Positions 50,353 to 61,257 are shown, counted from the stretch's first letter. The stretch: 64,000 nucleotides of DNA from Desulfuromonadaceae bacterium (GCA_028681335.1 JAQUIT010000006.1:124001-188000); one strand, 5' to 3'. Notes: generated by a model not told the origin, from the letters alone. Translations and numbers: made by a program.

Positions 50353-51008
50353 CAGCGCAGGGCCTGGAGATGCTTGACTACCTGCGGGAGGTCATGATCA
50401 GGGAGCATCTGCAGGGGCGCGGCATTCGCGACACCGCGGTTCTGGCAGCCATGCGTGAAGTGCCGCGCGAGGAATTTGTTGATGAACGGGTAGCGGCGAA
50501 AGCCTACGGGGACCACCCGCTCCCGATCGCCGGAGGGCAGACGATCTCGCAGCCTTACATTGTGGCATACATGACCGAGGCGCTGGAACTGAAGCACAAC
50601 GACCGGGTTCTGGAGATCGGCACCGGATCGGGGTATGCCGCCGCCGTACTGAGCAGGATCGTCACGACTGTCTATAGCGTCGAGCGACTAGACGTCCTGG
50701 CTCAAAGTGCCAGGCAACGTTTTGAACGGCTCGGCTACACAAATATTGTTATCCACGAAGGGGACGGCACCCTTGGCTGGCCGGATCATGCGCCCTACGA
50801 CGCCATTGTTGTCACCGCCGGTGCGCCGCGCGTTCCGCCGCCTCTGCTTGAGCAACTGGCGACCGGGGGGCGGCTTGTCATTCCAGTCGGGAGTTCCTGC
50901 GAGGTGCAGTCGCTTATCCGGGTGCGCCGGGTGGCAGAACATGACTACCGCCGCGAAGAGCTCTGCGGCGTCCGCTTTGTCCCCCTGATCGGGGCCGCCG
51001 GATGGTGA
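50349..51008 (+). CDS. pcm: Protein-L-isoaspartate O-methyltransferase
   Basis: About 219 residues from a GTG overlapping the amrS stop (GTGA, 4 bases); an upstream ATG at 50310 would overlap further, and ATG 50370 is a third choice. PCMT motifs are complete: RGIRDTAVLAAMREVPREEFVDE, AYGDHPLPIAGGQTISQPYIVAYMTEALEL, the SAM loop VLEIGTGSGYAAAVLSRIV, IHEGDGTLGWPDHAPYDAIVVTAGAPRVPPPLLEQLATGGRLVIPVG. It repairs isoaspartyl residues in aged proteins using S-adenosylmethionine. Length is normal for bacterial Pcm. Confidence 0.93.
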   Translation: MTAQGLEMLDYLREVMIREHLQGRGIRDTAVLAAMREVPREEFVDERVAAKAYGDHPLPIAGGQTISQPYIVAYMTEALELKHNDRVLEIGTGSGYAAAVLSRIVTTVYSVERLDVLAQSARQRFERLGYTNIVIHEGDGTLGWPDHAPYDAIVVTAGAPRVPPPLLEQLATGGRLVIPVGSSCEVQSLIRVRRVAEHDYRREELCGVRFVPLIGAAGW

Positions 51009-51279
51009 CGAAGCGGACGCCCGATGACATCCCGGCACCATGTAACAAATCGAGCCAGCGGTAAAACAATTAACTTCCTGTAAAAACACCTGCCATCCTT
51101 CACTCCATGGACAATCAGCTGATGCGCGTTATACTTGACGTAAACCAGCTTACCATCAGCACTTAAGTGACACGCCCGCAACATACTGATATTACACATA
51201 AAGATAGCAGCACTCTTGGCATGGCATGTGAACAATAAATCCTTTGCACCTATCAACTGCTGCCGTCGAGAGAACAAAT

Positions 51280-52599
51280 GTGGGCTCAATAATCGGCGAA
51301 TTCATACTCATACTCATCCTGATCCTTGCGAATGGGTTTTTTTCAGGCTCCGAACTCGCCATCCTTTCGGCCCGTAAAAGCACCATCTCCAGGCTCGCCT
51401 CTGAAGGCAACAGCAAGGCGCAGATGGTGGAAAAGCTGCAAAATGATCCGCACCGTTTTCTTGCCACCGTACAAATCGGCGTAACGGTTGTGGGTTCGCT
51501 GGCCTCGGCGGTCGGCGGTGTCGTGGCGATTGAATACCTGAAACCGGCACTGAGTTCCGGACCGTTTGCACTCGTTCATGAGATGGCGGAGCCGCTCGCC
51601 ATCGCGCTTGTGGTGATTCTGGTTTCCTACCTGTCGCTTGTCTTTGGTGAACTTGCCCCCAAGGTCATCGGGCTGCGGCAGGCAGACCGTGTGGCCCTGC
51701 TCGTTGCCGGGCCGATCAATGCGATTGCAGTCATTGCCGGGGTGGCGGTCAGGTTTCTCACGTTGTCAAACAGGGCTGTGCTCGCAATCTTCGGAGTGGA
51801 GACGGCAGGCGGCCAGGATTTCATCACCCGGGAAGATGTGCTGCATGCGGTGACCAAAGGGAGTGAAACCGGCGCCCTGAGTCGTCTTGAACAGAAGGTT
51901 ATCGAGAACATGCTCGACTTCAGCCGCACCCTGGTGTGCGAGGTGATGGTGCCACGAACAAGGATAGCGGCGCTGAATATTGACACACCGCTGGCCACCG
52001 TCATGCAGACGGTCAGGGAGAGCAGCTACACCCGCTTTCCGGTCTACCGGGAGCGGCAGGAAAACATCATCGGGTTTATGCATGCCAAGGATCTTATCCT
52101 GCACCCGCTGGGTGATGCTTCCGGGTTTAACCTTGCGGATATTGTGCGCCCCACGATCTTTGTGCCGGAGAACAAGCATGCCAGTGAGTTGCTGGGTGAA
52201 ATGCAGCGTTCCAGAGTGCACATGGCCATCGTCGTTGATGAATACGGAGAGATCAGCGGGCTGGTTACGGCAGAGGACCTGCTGGAGGAGCTCGTCGGAG
52301 AGATTGAGGACGAACATGACGCCTCAGTGGCGTCCAAGACTATCAAGCTACCGGACGGCAGTCTGATAGTTGACGGCATCATCTCCCTCCATGACGTAGA
52401 AGAGCTGCTTGACATGGAACGTGGCGAGAACCAGCCATACAACACCCTGGCCGGGCTGATTCTTGACGAACTGGGGAGATTCCCGAAACGTGGCGAAAGG
52501 CTTGGGTGGAAAGATTACGTTTTGGTCTGTGAAGAGGTTACGCGTACGTCAGTGGTCAAGGTCAGGATAACCAGAACGGACAACCGCCAGCAGAGTTAA
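51280..52599 (+). CDS. CorC/HlyC-type (CNNM-CBS) membrane protein
   Basis: About 439 residues from GTG 51280; a TTG at 51244 would add 12 residues without a ribosome site. The DUF21/CNNM domain (1-190) has three to four helices: IIGEFILILILILANGFFSGSELAIL, LATVQIGVTVVGSLASAVGGVVAI, LAIALVVILVSYLSLVFGELAPKVIGL. Two CBS domains (EVMVPRTRIAALNID, PTIFVPENKHASELLGEM) follow, then the CorC_HlyC C-terminal domain (DGSLIVDGIISLHDVEELL to RTDNRQQS). Family members are linked to magnesium or cobalt efflux. The haemolysin label is historical. Confidence 0.9.
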   Translation: MGSIIGEFILILILILANGFFSGSELAILSARKSTISRLASEGNSKAQMVEKLQNDPHRFLATVQIGVTVVGSLASAVGGVVAIEYLKPALSSGPFALVHEMAEPLAIALVVILVSYLSLVFGELAPKVIGLRQADRVALLVAGPINAIAVIAGVAVRFLTLSNRAVLAIFGVETAGGQDFITREDVLHAVTKGSETGALSRLEQKVIENMLDFSRTLVCEVMVPRTRIAALNIDTPLATVMQTVRESSYTRFPVYRERQENIIGFMHAKDLILHPLGDASGFNLADIVRPTIFVPENKHASELLGEMQRSRVHMAIVVDEYGEISGLVTAEDLLEELVGEIEDEHDASVASKTIKLPDGSLIVDGIISLHDVEELLDMERGENQPYNTLAGLILDELGRFPKRGERLGWKDYVLVCEEVTRTSVVKVRITRTDNRQQS

Positions 52600-52765
52600 G
52601 CGAATTCCGTCCGGACTGTCTCTTTTCCGCTGTCTCAGCTCTGCCTATACAGAAGGGAGGTGATGATTCAGGCCGGTATCACTGCTCATTGCAGGACGCA
52701 ACCGCTGAACGGGTTGCTGCTGTTGCGTCCCATGACACACAACCCGCACTTACAAGGAGTCAACC

Positions 52766-53293
52766 ATGATGAAAAGATCGTTACTGTTGTCCGTTGTTGC
52801 CGTATCACTGTTGTTGCCATCAGGCACCGTATTTGCTGCTGACCAGCAGCGAGACATGGACAAAACCATGGATAAAACTATGGACCGGGACATGGACAAA
52901 ACCATGGACAAACTCCAGGACCGAGATATGGATAAAACCATGGATCAGAAGATGGACAAAACCAAGGACCAGAAGATGGATAAAACCAAGACTCAGAAAA
53001 AGGTTCAAAAAAGGGTCCAGACGCAGGAGCGAATCTATGGCAGCCAGCTCATGACACGCCAGGAGCGGGTCGAGTTTCGCGCCAGGATGCGGGCTGCAAA
53101 AACGGCAGAAGAACGTGAGCAAATCCGCCTGCAACACCACGAGCAGATGAAGGAACGGGCCAAAGCCAAAGGCATTACCCTGCCTGACGCACCGCCGGCA
53201 ATGGGCGGAGGCATGGGCCCTGGCAGCGGCATGGGACCGGGCACCGGTATGGGACCCGGAGGCGGGATGGGAGCAGGCGGCGGACGCAAGTAA
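52766..53293 (+). CDS. Secreted repeat protein with MDKTMD repeats and Gly/Met tail
   Basis: A 175-residue protein with a signal peptide (KRSLLLSVVAVSLLLPSGTVFA). Residues about 28-78 are tandem MDKTMD/RDMDKTMD-type repeats followed by QKMDKTKDQKMDKTK. Next is a basic helical segment (LMTRQERVEFRARMRAAKTAEEREQIRLQHHEQMKERAKAKGI), a motif seen in periplasmic metal-stress related proteins. The tail is GGGMGPGSGMGPGTGMGPGG. The Met-rich repeats suggest binding of soft metals (Cu/Ag) or an extracytoplasmic polyampholyte role; neither is shown. The DNA repeat at 52855-53000 is prone to copy-number change. Confidence 0.7.
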   Translation: MMKRSLLLSVVAVSLLLPSGTVFAADQQRDMDKTMDKTMDRDMDKTMDKLQDRDMDKTMDQKMDKTKDQKMDKTKTQKKVQKRVQTQERIYGSQLMTRQERVEFRARMRAAKTAEEREQIRLQHHEQMKERAKAKGITLPDAPPAMGGGMGPGSGMGPGTGMGPGGGMGAGGGRK

Positions 53294-53332
53294 TGATCGC
53301 GACGACTATCTTTCTGTAACCGGGGAGCATTC

Positions 53333-54754
53333 ATGCGCTATCCGCCGCTGCTGACAGATCTGTACGAACTGACCATGCTGGCCGGCTATCTGGAGGAGGG
53401 AATGGCGGAAAAGCAGGCGATCTTCGACCTGTTTTTCCGCACCAACCCGTTTGAAGGCGGCTATGCGGTGTTTGCCGGTCTGGAACCGGCACTCGACTAT
53501 CTCGAGGGGTTGCGCTTTCTGCCGGAGGAGCTGGAGTACCTGCAGCAGTTGGGAATATTCAAACCACACTTTATCGAGTTTCTCCGTGAATTCCGTTTCC
53601 GCGGCACCGTGACGGCACCGCCGGAGGGAACGGCTGTCTTTGCCAACGAGCCGCTTCTGACGGTGGAGGGGACACTGGCCGAGGCTCAGTTTGTGGAGAC
53701 GGCGCTGCTTAACATCATCAATTTCCAGACTCTGGTGGCCACCAAGGCGGCGCGTATCACGCACGCCGCCGCAGGGGCGCCGGTGATAGAGTTCGGCATG
53801 CGCCGGGCCCACGGGCCGAACGGCGCCCTCTCCTGCGCCCGGGCCGCCTGTGTGGGCGGGGTGCGCAGCACGAGCAACGTCCAGGCCGGGATGATATACG
53901 GCCTACCGATACGCGGCACCCATGCCCATAGCTGGGTGCAGGCGTTCCCCAATGAACTGGCCGCCTTCATGGCCTATGCGGACGCCTTTCCCGACAGTTC
54001 CATCCTGCTGGTGGATACCTACGACACCCTGAAGAGCGGCATCCCTCACGCGATCACCGTGGCGGCCGAACTGCGTGAGCGTGGGCACGAACTGCACGGA
54101 GTCCGCCTCGATTCCGGTGATCTCGCCTTTCTCTCCCGCGAGAGCCGCCGCATGTTCGACGAGGCCGGTTTCCCGGCGGTGAAGATTGTCGCCTCCAATG
54201 AACTGGACGAGTTCGTCATCGACTCCATCAGGGACGAGGGGGGGCGGGTTGACATCTACGGCGTCGGCACGAAACTGGCGACCTGCTCCGGAGCCGGAGC
54301 ACTGGGGGGGGTCTACAAATTAGTGGCGGTCGACGGCCAGCCGAAACTGAAGGTAACCAGCGACATCGCCAAAGCCACCCTTCCGGGAAAGAAACGTGTC
54401 ATGCGTGTTGTCGGGGAGGATGGGGGCATGATTCAGGATGTGATCTGCCTGGAGGGAGACGACGAACCGCACGGCGGCGAGACGGTGTATGACCCGCGCA
54501 ATCCGCTTCAGCACACGTCGCTGCCGCAAAAAGCCGCCTTGCATGAGCTACGACAGGTCGTGATGAAGCACGGGCACCGCACTCAGCCACCGGAACCATT
54601 GGCCCTGATGGCCGACCGGAGTGAACGGGAACTGCTCCGCCTGCCACAGGGGTGTCTCCGTCTCATCAACCCCCACCGCTACAAGGTGTCCATCTCCAGG
54701 CAGCTGAACGAGCTAAGGAACGGGCTGATTGAAAAGGTGCTCAAAGGAGTATGA
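53333..54754 (+). CDS. pncB: Nicotinate phosphoribosyltransferase
   Basis: A 473-residue enzyme of the NAPRTase family. It has the [49 protein letters not shown] start, the [21 protein letters not shown] segment, [24 protein letters not shown], the HAHSWVQAF motif, the LLVDTYDTL strand and the phosphate-binding region [26 protein letters not shown]. It joins nicotinate and PRPP to nicotinate mononucleotide in NAD salvage. The adjacent pncA supplies nicotinate, 3 bases downstream, so the two genes form a complete salvage step. Confidence 0.95.
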   Translation: MRYPPLLTDLYELTMLAGYLEEGMAEKQAIFDLFFRTNPFEGGYAVFAGLEPALDYLEGLRFLPEELEYLQQLGIFKPHFIEFLREFRFRGTVTAPPEGTAVFANEPLLTVEGTLAEAQFVETALLNIINFQTLVATKAARITHAAAGAPVIEFGMRRAHGPNGALSCARAACVGGVRSTSNVQAGMIYGLPIRGTHAHSWVQAFPNELAAFMAYADAFPDSSILLVDTYDTLKSGIPHAITVAAELRERGHELHGVRLDSGDLAFLSRESRRMFDEAGFPAVKIVASNELDEFVIDSIRDEGGRVDIYGVGTKLATCSGAGALGGVYKLVAVDGQPKLKVTSDIAKATLPGKKRVMRVVGEDGGMIQDVICLEGDDEPHGGETVYDPRNPLQHTSLPQKAALHELRQVVMKHGHRTQPPEPLALMADRSERELLRLPQGCLRLINPHRYKVSISRQLNELRNGLIEKVLKGV

Positions 54755-54757
54755 ATC

Positions 54758-55369
54758 ATGAAAAACAAGGCGGCGTTGCTGATAGTGGATGTGCAGAACG
54801 ATTTCTGCCCCGGAGGCGCACTGCAGATACAACATGGCGACCGGGTCGTGGAACCGATCAACCGGGCGATCACGTACTTTGCCACTGCCGGATGGCCGAT
54901 ACTGGCAAGCCGTGACTGGCACCCGGCGGTCACAACGCACTTCCGCACCTCCGGCGGTGTCTGGCCGGCCCATTGCGTCCAGGGAACCGACGGTGCAGCC
55001 TTCCATCCCGGGCTTCTCCTCACGGAGGAAACTATCGTGCTCTCCAAAGGGATAAACCCGGAGCTTGACGGGTACTCGGCGTTCGAGGCAGTGACAGGCG
55101 ACGGCCTGATGCTGGCTGAACTGCTTCAGGGGTTGGGGGTGCACAGGCTCTACATCAGCGGCCTTGCCACCGATTATTGCGTTCTCTGCACGACACTTGA
55201 AGCGTTGCGCAACGGTTTGAAAGTCACGGTGCTGACCGATGCCATTGCCGGTGTGGACATCGTCCCGGGAGAGTCCGCCTGTGCTATCGAGGACATGGTA
55301 AATGCCGGTGCGCAGATGATCACGGTGGAGGAGCTGCCGTCCCTGCTGGGGCTGGAACTTTCTCTGTGA
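54758..55369 (+). CDS. pncA: Nicotinamidase
   Basis: A 203-residue isochorismatase-fold hydrolase. Catalytic Asp is in LLIVDVQNDFCPGGALQ, Lys in IVLSKGINPELDGYSAFE and the nucleophilic Cys in ISGLATDYCVLCTTLEAL; the metal-binding SRDWHP motif is also there. It converts nicotinamide to nicotinate for PncB. It begins 3 bases after the pncB stop and ends 11 bases before the ABC ATPase gene, so all may be one transcript. Confidence 0.95.
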   Translation: MKNKAALLIVDVQNDFCPGGALQIQHGDRVVEPINRAITYFATAGWPILASRDWHPAVTTHFRTSGGVWPAHCVQGTDGAAFHPGLLLTEETIVLSKGINPELDGYSAFEAVTGDGLMLAELLQGLGVHRLYISGLATDYCVLCTTLEALRNGLKVTVLTDAIAGVDIVPGESACAIEDMVNAGAQMITVEELPSLLGLELSL

Positions 55370-55380
55370 GGTAAACGACA

Positions 55381-56100
55381 ATGCCAAACGAGGCTGACGA
55401 AGCGGTCTTCCATATCCATAACGTATTCAAGACCTACCGGATGGGAGATGTCGAGGTCAACGCGCTGCGGGGGGTAGACCTCGACCTTGGAGCCGGCGAG
55501 TTCGTCGTGATCCTCGGGGCTTCCGGCAGCGGCAAGTCCACCCTGCTCAACATTCTTGGCGGACTCGACATACCGACCAGCGGCGAGGTTTTCTTCCGCG
55601 ACCACGATCTGACCGCCGCCGGGGAGCAGGCGCTGACAACCTTCCGCCGTGAACACGTCGGCTTCGTCTTCCAATTCTACAACCTGATCCCCAGCCTCAC
55701 CGCCGTTGAAAATGTCGCCCTGGTGACCGAAATTGCCGACAACCCCATGGAGCCGGCCGAAGCCCTGCGCATGGTTGGCCTTGAAGAGCGGCTGCAACAC
55801 TTCCCGGCGCAGCTCTCCGGCGGCGAGCAGCAACGCATCGCGATCGCCCGCGCCGTAGCCAAACGCCCCGAGGTGCTGCTCTGCGACGAGCCGACCGGCG
55901 CCCTGGATTACAGCACCGGGCGTCTGGTGCTCGAAGTGCTTGAGCGGGTCAACCGCGAACTCGGAACCATTACGGCGGTGATCACCCACAACGCGGCCAT
56001 TGCCGGTATGGCTGACCGCGTCATCCGCCTCAGCAGCGGCCGCATCATTGAAGAGCGCCGCAACCCGGTGCGTATCGCCCCGGCCGACCTGTCGTGGTAA
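55381..56100 (+). CDS. LolD/MacB-type ABC transporter ATPase
   Basis: A 239-residue nucleotide-binding protein: [46 protein letters not shown] (Walker A), [24 protein letters not shown] (Q-loop), [38 protein letters not shown] (signature, Walker B) and [10 protein letters not shown]. It overlaps the permease start by 7 bases. With the FtsX-type permease and the HlyD-type adaptor it makes a tripartite MacAB-like system. The cargo is unknown. Confidence 0.92.
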   Translation: MPNEADEAVFHIHNVFKTYRMGDVEVNALRGVDLDLGAGEFVVILGASGSGKSTLLNILGGLDIPTSGEVFFRDHDLTAAGEQALTTFRREHVGFVFQFYNLIPSLTAVENVALVTEIADNPMEPAEALRMVGLEERLQHFPAQLSGGEQQRIAIARAVAKRPEVLLCDEPTGALDYSTGRLVLEVLERVNRELGTITAVITHNAAIAGMADRVIRLSSGRIIEERRNPVRIAPADLSW

Positions 56101-58472
56101 CGATCATGTCCCCCCTGAACCGCATGCTGCTGCGCGATCTCTGGCGACTGAGGGGACAGGTGCTGGCGATCTCCCTCGTTGTCGCCTGCGCGGTGGCCTC
56201 GTACGTGGCGATGCACGGCACCTACCGCTCCCTGCTGCTCTCCCGCGACGACTATTATGCCCGTTACCGCTTTGCCGATGTGTTCGCCACCTTCAAGCGC
56301 GCGCCGGAGCGGATGGCCGACCGGATACGCCGCATCCCGGGCGTGGCAGCGGTGCAGACCCGCATTGTCGTCGACGTAACCCTCGACGTGCCGGGGTTGC
56401 GCGAACCGGCAACCGGGCGAATGGTCTCCATCCCCGAGCGGCGAGGGGCGACCTTGAACGACATCTGCCTCCGCCAGGGACGCTACCCGGAAGCCGGACG
56501 CAGTGACGAGATCCTGGCCAGCGAGGCGTTTGCCACGGCCAACCGCCTGCGTCCGGGTGACCGGCTCGGTGCAATCATCAACGGCCGCCGGCAGGAGCTG
56601 CGCATTGTCGGCATCGCCCTCTCGCCCGAATATGTCTACGAGGTGCAGGGTGGCGGCTCCCTCTTCCCCGACAACAAGCGCTTCGGCGTCCTCTGGATGG
56701 GCAGGGATTCACTCGCCCCCCCCTACCGGATGGAAGGGGCCTTCAACGACCTGGCGCTCACGCTGTCGCGCGGGGCGAGTGAGGCAGAGGTAATCGCAGC
56801 CGTTGACCGGATTCTGGCACCCTACGGCTGCCTCGGCGCCTATGGCAGGAACGACCAACTCTCCTACCGGTTCCTCGCCGATGAGATCAGCCAGAACCGC
56901 ATCTCCGCCACCTATGTTCCGGCCATATTCCTCGCTATCGTCGCCTTCCTGCTGCACATGGCGCTGTCACGCCTGACAGCGATGCAGCGCACCCAGATCG
57001 GGCTGTTGAAGGCTTTCGGCTACAGCAGCGCCGCCGTTGGCCGCCACTACCTGAAGCTGGCCTGCTGCGCGGTGGCAGGCGGAGCGGTGGCAGGCATTGC
57101 GGCCGGCTGGTATCTCGGCTTCCGCCTGACCATGCTCTACCGCGACTTTTACCGCTTTCCGCTGCTCCGCTATGAGAGCGGCGCCGATGTAGCGGCCATT
57201 GCGCTCGGCATCACCCTCGCGGCGGCGCTTGCGGGGGCATGGGGGGCAACCAGGGGGGCCATGGCACTTTCACCCGCCGAGGCGATGCGCCCGGAGCTGC
57301 CGACCGCCTTCCACAGCGGATTGTTCGAACGGAGCGGCCTGATCCGGATCAGCAGCACGACACTGCGGATGATCGTCCGCAACATCGAGAGGCGTTTCGG
57401 CAAAGCCTGCCTCTCAATGGCCGGCATCGCCTGCGCCGCCGCGATTCTGGTGGTCGGGCAATTCTTCTATGACTCCATAGAGCAGATGATGCGCATCCAG
57501 TTCGACACGATCCAGCGGGAGGATGTGAGCATCACCTTCACCGACCCGCGCAGTTCAACGGCCCGTCAGGAGGTGGCAGCGCTCCCCGCCGTGCTGCGCA
57601 GCGAAACGTACCGGAGTGTTGCGGTCAGACTCACGAGCGGGCATCGCAGCAAACGCCTCGCGATCACCGGCCTCGACCCGAACGGCGAACTGCGGCGCTT
57701 GATCGGCAGCGACCTGCAGCCGCTGCGCATCCCCCCCGAGGGGCTGGTGCTGAGCAGAGCGCTGGCAGAGGCCCTGGAGGTTTCTCCGGGTGAGCCGGTA
57801 ACCGTAGAAATCCTGGAAGGATCACGCCCGGTGCGGCGCGTGCCGGTAACCTCTCTGGTGGATGATCTTATCGGCCTCTCGGCGTATATGGAGAGAACCG
57901 CCCTGAATCGCCTCCTCGATGAGGGGAGCACCATTTCAGGCGCCTTCCTCGCCGTCGATCCGCAGGGTGCGGAGCGCCTTTACACCAGGCTCAAACACAC
58001 CCCCGCAGTCAGCGGGACGGCGGTGCGCGAGAGCATGCTCTCCTCGGTACGAACCCTGATTGCCGAGAGCCTTGCCATCACCACCTCGGTGCTGGTGGTT
58101 TTCTCCTGCATCATCGCCTCCGGCATGGTCTACAACGGCGTGCGCATCAGCCTTTCGGAGAGGGGCCATGAACTGGCCTGCCTGCGCGTACTCGGCTTCA
58201 CCCACCGCGAGGTCTCCCTGGTGCTGCTGGGTGAACAGGCTCTCCTGACCGGCGCGGCAATTCCGTTCGGGTGGATGCTCGGTTTCGCGCTCAGCGCCTT
58301 CCTCGCCGGGCGCATGTCGACCGAACTCTATCGCATGCCGCTGATTATCAGCAGCTCCACCTATGCCTTTTCCTTCCTGGTCGTTGCAGCGGCAGCGATC
58401 CTGTCCGGGCTGCTCGTCTACGGGCAGATCCGGCGGCTTGACCTGATTGCGGTACTGAAGGAGCGGGAGTGA
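56094..58472 (+). CDS. FtsX/MacB-type ABC transporter permease (double domain)
   Basis: A 792-residue permease. The start is GTG 56094 (7-base overlap with the ATPase) or ATG 56106; neither has a strong ribosome site. It begins with one helix ([24 protein letters not shown]), a periplasmic MacB-like core ([35 protein letters not shown]), then FtsX helices around residues 270-395. A second periplasmic domain (about 450-640) and a second FtsX block at the C-terminus follow. It thus resembles a fused two-half permease, which can function as one polypeptide. It is followed 6 bases later by the adaptor gene. Confidence 0.9.
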   Translation: MVTIMSPLNRMLLRDLWRLRGQVLAISLVVACAVASYVAMHGTYRSLLLSRDDYYARYRFADVFATFKRAPERMADRIRRIPGVAAVQTRIVVDVTLDVPGLREPATGRMVSIPERRGATLNDICLRQGRYPEAGRSDEILASEAFATANRLRPGDRLGAIINGRRQELRIVGIALSPEYVYEVQGGGSLFPDNKRFGVLWMGRDSLAPPYRMEGAFNDLALTLSRGASEAEVIAAVDRILAPYGCLGAYGRNDQLSYRFLADEISQNRISATYVPAIFLAIVAFLLHMALSRLTAMQRTQIGLLKAFGYSSAAVGRHYLKLACCAVAGGAVAGIAAGWYLGFRLTMLYRDFYRFPLLRYESGADVAAIALGITLAAALAGAWGATRGAMALSPAEAMRPELPTAFHSGLFERSGLIRISSTTLRMIVRNIERRFGKACLSMAGIACAAAILVVGQFFYDSIEQMMRIQFDTIQREDVSITFTDPRSSTARQEVAALPAVLRSETYRSVAVRLTSGHRSKRLAITGLDPNGELRRLIGSDLQPLRIPPEGLVLSRALAEALEVSPGEPVTVEILEGSRPVRRVPVTSLVDDLIGLSAYMERTALNRLLDEGSTISGAFLAVDPQGAERLYTRLKHTPAVSGTAVRESMLSSVRTLIAESLAITTSVLVVFSCIIASGMVYNGVRISLSERGHELACLRVLGFTHREVSLVLLGEQALLTGAAIPFGWMLGFALSAFLAGRMSTELYRMPLIISSSTYAFSFLVVAAAAILSGLLVYGQIRRLDLIAVLKERE

Positions 58473-58478
58473 TCCTCT

Positions 58479-59642
58479 ATGAAGAAACCTGGCAAAACTG
58501 TTGCACCGGCGCTCCTGATCCTGGCGATTGCGGCTCTGGTTTTCTTTGCCATGAGACCGAAACCGGTGCACATCGAGACCGGACAGGCTATGAGCGGGCC
58601 GCTGCAGGAAACGGTTGAGGCGGAAGGCGAGACCCGTGCCCACGAACGCTACACCGTGGCGGCCCCCGTCAGCGGACGACTGATGCGCATCGAGCTGCAC
58701 GACGGCGACCGGGTGACCGCCAACCAGGCGGTGGCCGTCATGACACCGACACCGCTCGATAAAAGGGAGCGTGACGCGGCGGCCGCGCGGGTCAGCGCAG
58801 CCGCATCCCAACTGCGGGCAGCCGGGGAACAAGCCGCCCGTGATCGTGCCGATCTGGAGCAGGCGCGGCGTGAACTGGCCCGCACAAGGCAGTTGGCACG
58901 GCAGGGGCTCTCCACCACCCAGGCTCTGGAACAGGCCGTCACAACAGAGCAGCGTGCCGCACGCACCCTGGCAGCGGCCGAATATCTAACGCAAACGGCA
59001 ACAGCCCAGTTGCGGGAAGCCCGGGCGGCACTGCCGGACGGTCGTGGCAACATACGCAGCATCACACTGCGCGCCCCCCGGAGCGGGCCGGTACTGCGGG
59101 TGCTGGAAAAGAGCGAACGGATCGTGACGGCAGGCACGCCGCTGCTACTGATCGGCGACCCGCAAAAACTGGAGGTTGTTGCGGATGTTCTCTCCAGCGA
59201 CGCAGTCAAAATCAGCGCCGGTGCACCAGTCACCCTCGACGAATGGGGCGGTCCGCAACCGCTCCGGGGGGTCGTGAGGCTCGTGGAACCCTACGCCTTC
59301 ACCAAGATATCGGCCTTGGGTATTGAAGAACAGCGGGTCAACATCATCATTGACTTTTGTGATCCGCCGGGGACACTTGGAGACGGCTATCGTGTTATGG
59401 CACGAATCATCACCTGGTCCGGAGATACAACCGTTAAAATACCGATCAACGCCCTGTTCAGGCAGGGGGAGAACTGGTGCGTTTTTGTGGTGAAAAACGA
59501 CAGGGTAGCAAGGCGAACGGTCACCGTCGGTCACCGCAACCAGACAGAGGCGGAGATTCTGAACGGATTATCGCAAGGAGAAACGGTCGTAAGCCACCCG
59601 TCAAGCCAACTGGACGACGGCATGCGGGTCAGATCCGGGTGA
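58479..59642 (+). CDS. HlyD/MacA-type periplasmic adaptor protein
   Basis: A 387-residue membrane-fusion protein. One N-terminal anchor helix (VAPALLILAIAALVFFAMRPK), barrel-sandwich halves (ETVEAEGETRAHERYTVAAPVSGRLMRIELHDGDRVTANQAVAVM, and ITLRAPRSGPVLRVLEKSERIVTAGTPLLLIGDP), a coiled-coil hairpin (AAARVSAAASQLRAAGEQAARDRADLEQARRELARTRQLA) and the beta-barrel/membrane-proximal part (INALFRQGENWCVFVVKNDRVARRTVTVGHRN). It links the ABC permease to a partner, possibly an outer-membrane factor encoded elsewhere. None is present next to it. Confidence 0.92.
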   Translation: MKKPGKTVAPALLILAIAALVFFAMRPKPVHIETGQAMSGPLQETVEAEGETRAHERYTVAAPVSGRLMRIELHDGDRVTANQAVAVMTPTPLDKRERDAAAARVSAAASQLRAAGEQAARDRADLEQARRELARTRQLARQGLSTTQALEQAVTTEQRAARTLAAAEYLTQTATAQLREARAALPDGRGNIRSITLRAPRSGPVLRVLEKSERIVTAGTPLLLIGDPQKLEVVADVLSSDAVKISAGAPVTLDEWGGPQPLRGVVRLVEPYAFTKISALGIEEQRVNIIIDFCDPPGTLGDGYRVMARIITWSGDTTVKIPINALFRQGENWCVFVVKNDRVARRTVTVGHRNQTEAEILNGLSQGETVVSHPSSQLDDGMRVRSG

Positions 59643-59666
59643 CCGTGTATGCTAAACAAAACAATT

Positions 59667-59802
59667 AACCGCCGATGAACGCCGAAACACGCCGAGAAAT
59701 CAGGCCAGTGAGAAGAATGATGGTTTACCCCGAGGGTGATTTGTTTTTTTGAAGTAAGCCCGCTTTTATCGGCGTGTATCCGTTTTTGTCGGCGGTTAAC
59801 TA
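59667..59802. repeat. Inverted repeat of CGCCGA type
   Basis: TTAACCGCCGATGAACGCCG at about 59667 faces its imperfect complement GTATCCGTTTTTGTCGGCGGTT near 59780-59801; outer parts match about 25 of 31 positions. The middle is unrelated. It is MITE-like intergenic DNA between the adaptor and protease genes. Confidence 0.6.
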
Positions 59803-59837
59803 CCGTTCGTAGGTAGATTAAAAACTGGAGGTTTACC

Positions 59838-61235
59838 ATGAAAAGATTAGCAGTCTGTCTACTCCCGGTGTTGCAGCTTCTCCTGCTGGCAACCCTTGCT
59901 CTTCCCGTAACGGTCCTGGCAAAAGATGGCGCGCCGGACTTTGTCGTGCTGGCAAAAAAACTGAAACCAGCGGTTGTCAATATCAGTACAGCCAAGACAA
60001 TCAAGCCACGACAGCAGTTCCAACGCCCCTTTGGCGGCCAATTCAAGAACGACCCGTTCCATGACTTCTTCGAGCGTTTTTTTGACGACGTGCAACCGCA
60101 GACCTTCAAACAGCGCAGCCTCGGCTCTGGATTCATCATTGAGGGGGGATACATCCTCACCAACAACCATGTCATCGCCGGTGCCGATGAAATCAAGGTG
60201 AAGCTGGCCGACAACCGTGAATTCAAGGCGGAGATCAAAGGGGCGGATGAACGACTCGACCTCGCTTTGCTGAAGATTGACGCCAAGGAAACCCTGCCGA
60301 CAGCACATCTGGGAGACAGTGACGCCATTCAGGTCGGCGAGTGGGTCATGGCCATCGGCAACCCATTTGGCCTGTCCGAGACCGTTACCGCCGGCATTGT
60401 CAGTGCTAAAGGGAGAGTTATCGGCAGTGGTCCGTACGACGATTACATCCAGACTGACGCCTCCATCAACCCGGGCAATTCCGGCGGGCCTTTATTCAAC
60501 AGCCAGGGTGAAGTGATCGGCATCAACACGGCGATTATCTCCGGCGGCCAGGGGATCGGCTTCGCCATTCCGGTCAACCTGGCCAAGTCAATCATCCCCC
60601 AACTCAGGGAAAACGGCAAGGTAACCCGCGGCTGGCTGGGGGTGGTCATCCAGCCGGTCACCGCCGACCTGGCCATGTCATTCGGCCTGGAGAGCGAAAA
60701 AGGGGCACTACTCAGTGAAATACTTCCCGGCAGTCCGGCCGAAAAATCCGGTATGAAACCGGGCGACATCATTCTGGTGTTCGATGGCAAGAAGATCAAT
60801 GAGGCAAATGACCTCCCCCGCCAGGTGGCGGCGACGGCTATCGGCAAAAAGGTGGCAATGACAATAATGCGCAACGGTAAGGAGCTGAAGATTTTGGCTG
60901 TTATTGAAAATTTGAAAGAAAATGCCGCAGATGAAGTCGGAGCAGCGACCCAGGACAAGCTGGGGCTGACAGTCAGGGAGTTGACCAAGGATCTGGCTGA
61001 ACGCTTACAGCTCAAGGATACGACCGGTGTGGTTGTAACCGCCCTGAAGCCGAACGGGTTGGCTCAGGATGCCGGCATCGCCGCAGGCGACATCATCAAG
61101 GAGATCAACGGCACACCCATTGCGTCCCTGGAGGATTACGACAAAGCGGTTGCGGCACACAAAAAAGGGCAGGTCATCCGTTTTTTGCTGAAGCGCGGAG
61201 AAAGATCGTTATATGTAGCGGCCACACTGGACTAG
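59838..61235 (+). CDS. Do-family (HtrA/DegP) periplasmic serine protease
   Basis: A 465-residue protease. Signal peptide (LLLATLALPVTVLA), a trypsin-like domain with the catalytic triad: His in YILTNNHVIAGADEIKV, Asp in DERLDLALLKID and Ser in ASINPGNSGGPLFNSQGEVIG. Two PDZ domains follow (SFGLESEKGALLSEILPGSPAEKSGMKPGDIIL and DTTGVVVTALKPNGLAQDAGIAAGDII). It degrades or refolds misfolded envelope proteins. GGAGG lies before the ATG. It is followed by the BON protein gene 22 bases downstream. Confidence 0.95.
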   Translation: MKRLAVCLLPVLQLLLLATLALPVTVLAKDGAPDFVVLAKKLKPAVVNISTAKTIKPRQQFQRPFGGQFKNDPFHDFFERFFDDVQPQTFKQRSLGSGFIIEGGYILTNNHVIAGADEIKVKLADNREFKAEIKGADERLDLALLKIDAKETLPTAHLGDSDAIQVGEWVMAIGNPFGLSETVTAGIVSAKGRVIGSGPYDDYIQTDASINPGNSGGPLFNSQGEVIGINTAIISGGQGIGFAIPVNLAKSIIPQLRENGKVTRGWLGVVIQPVTADLAMSFGLESEKGALLSEILPGSPAEKSGMKPGDIILVFDGKKINEANDLPRQVAATAIGKKVAMTIMRNGKELKILAVIENLKENAADEVGAATQDKLGLTVRELTKDLAERLQLKDTTGVVVTALKPNGLAQDAGIAAGDIIKEINGTPIASLEDYDKAVAAHKKGQVIRFLLKRGERSLYVAATLD

Positions 61236-61257
61236 GCAACGAACAGAAGGAGGCCTC

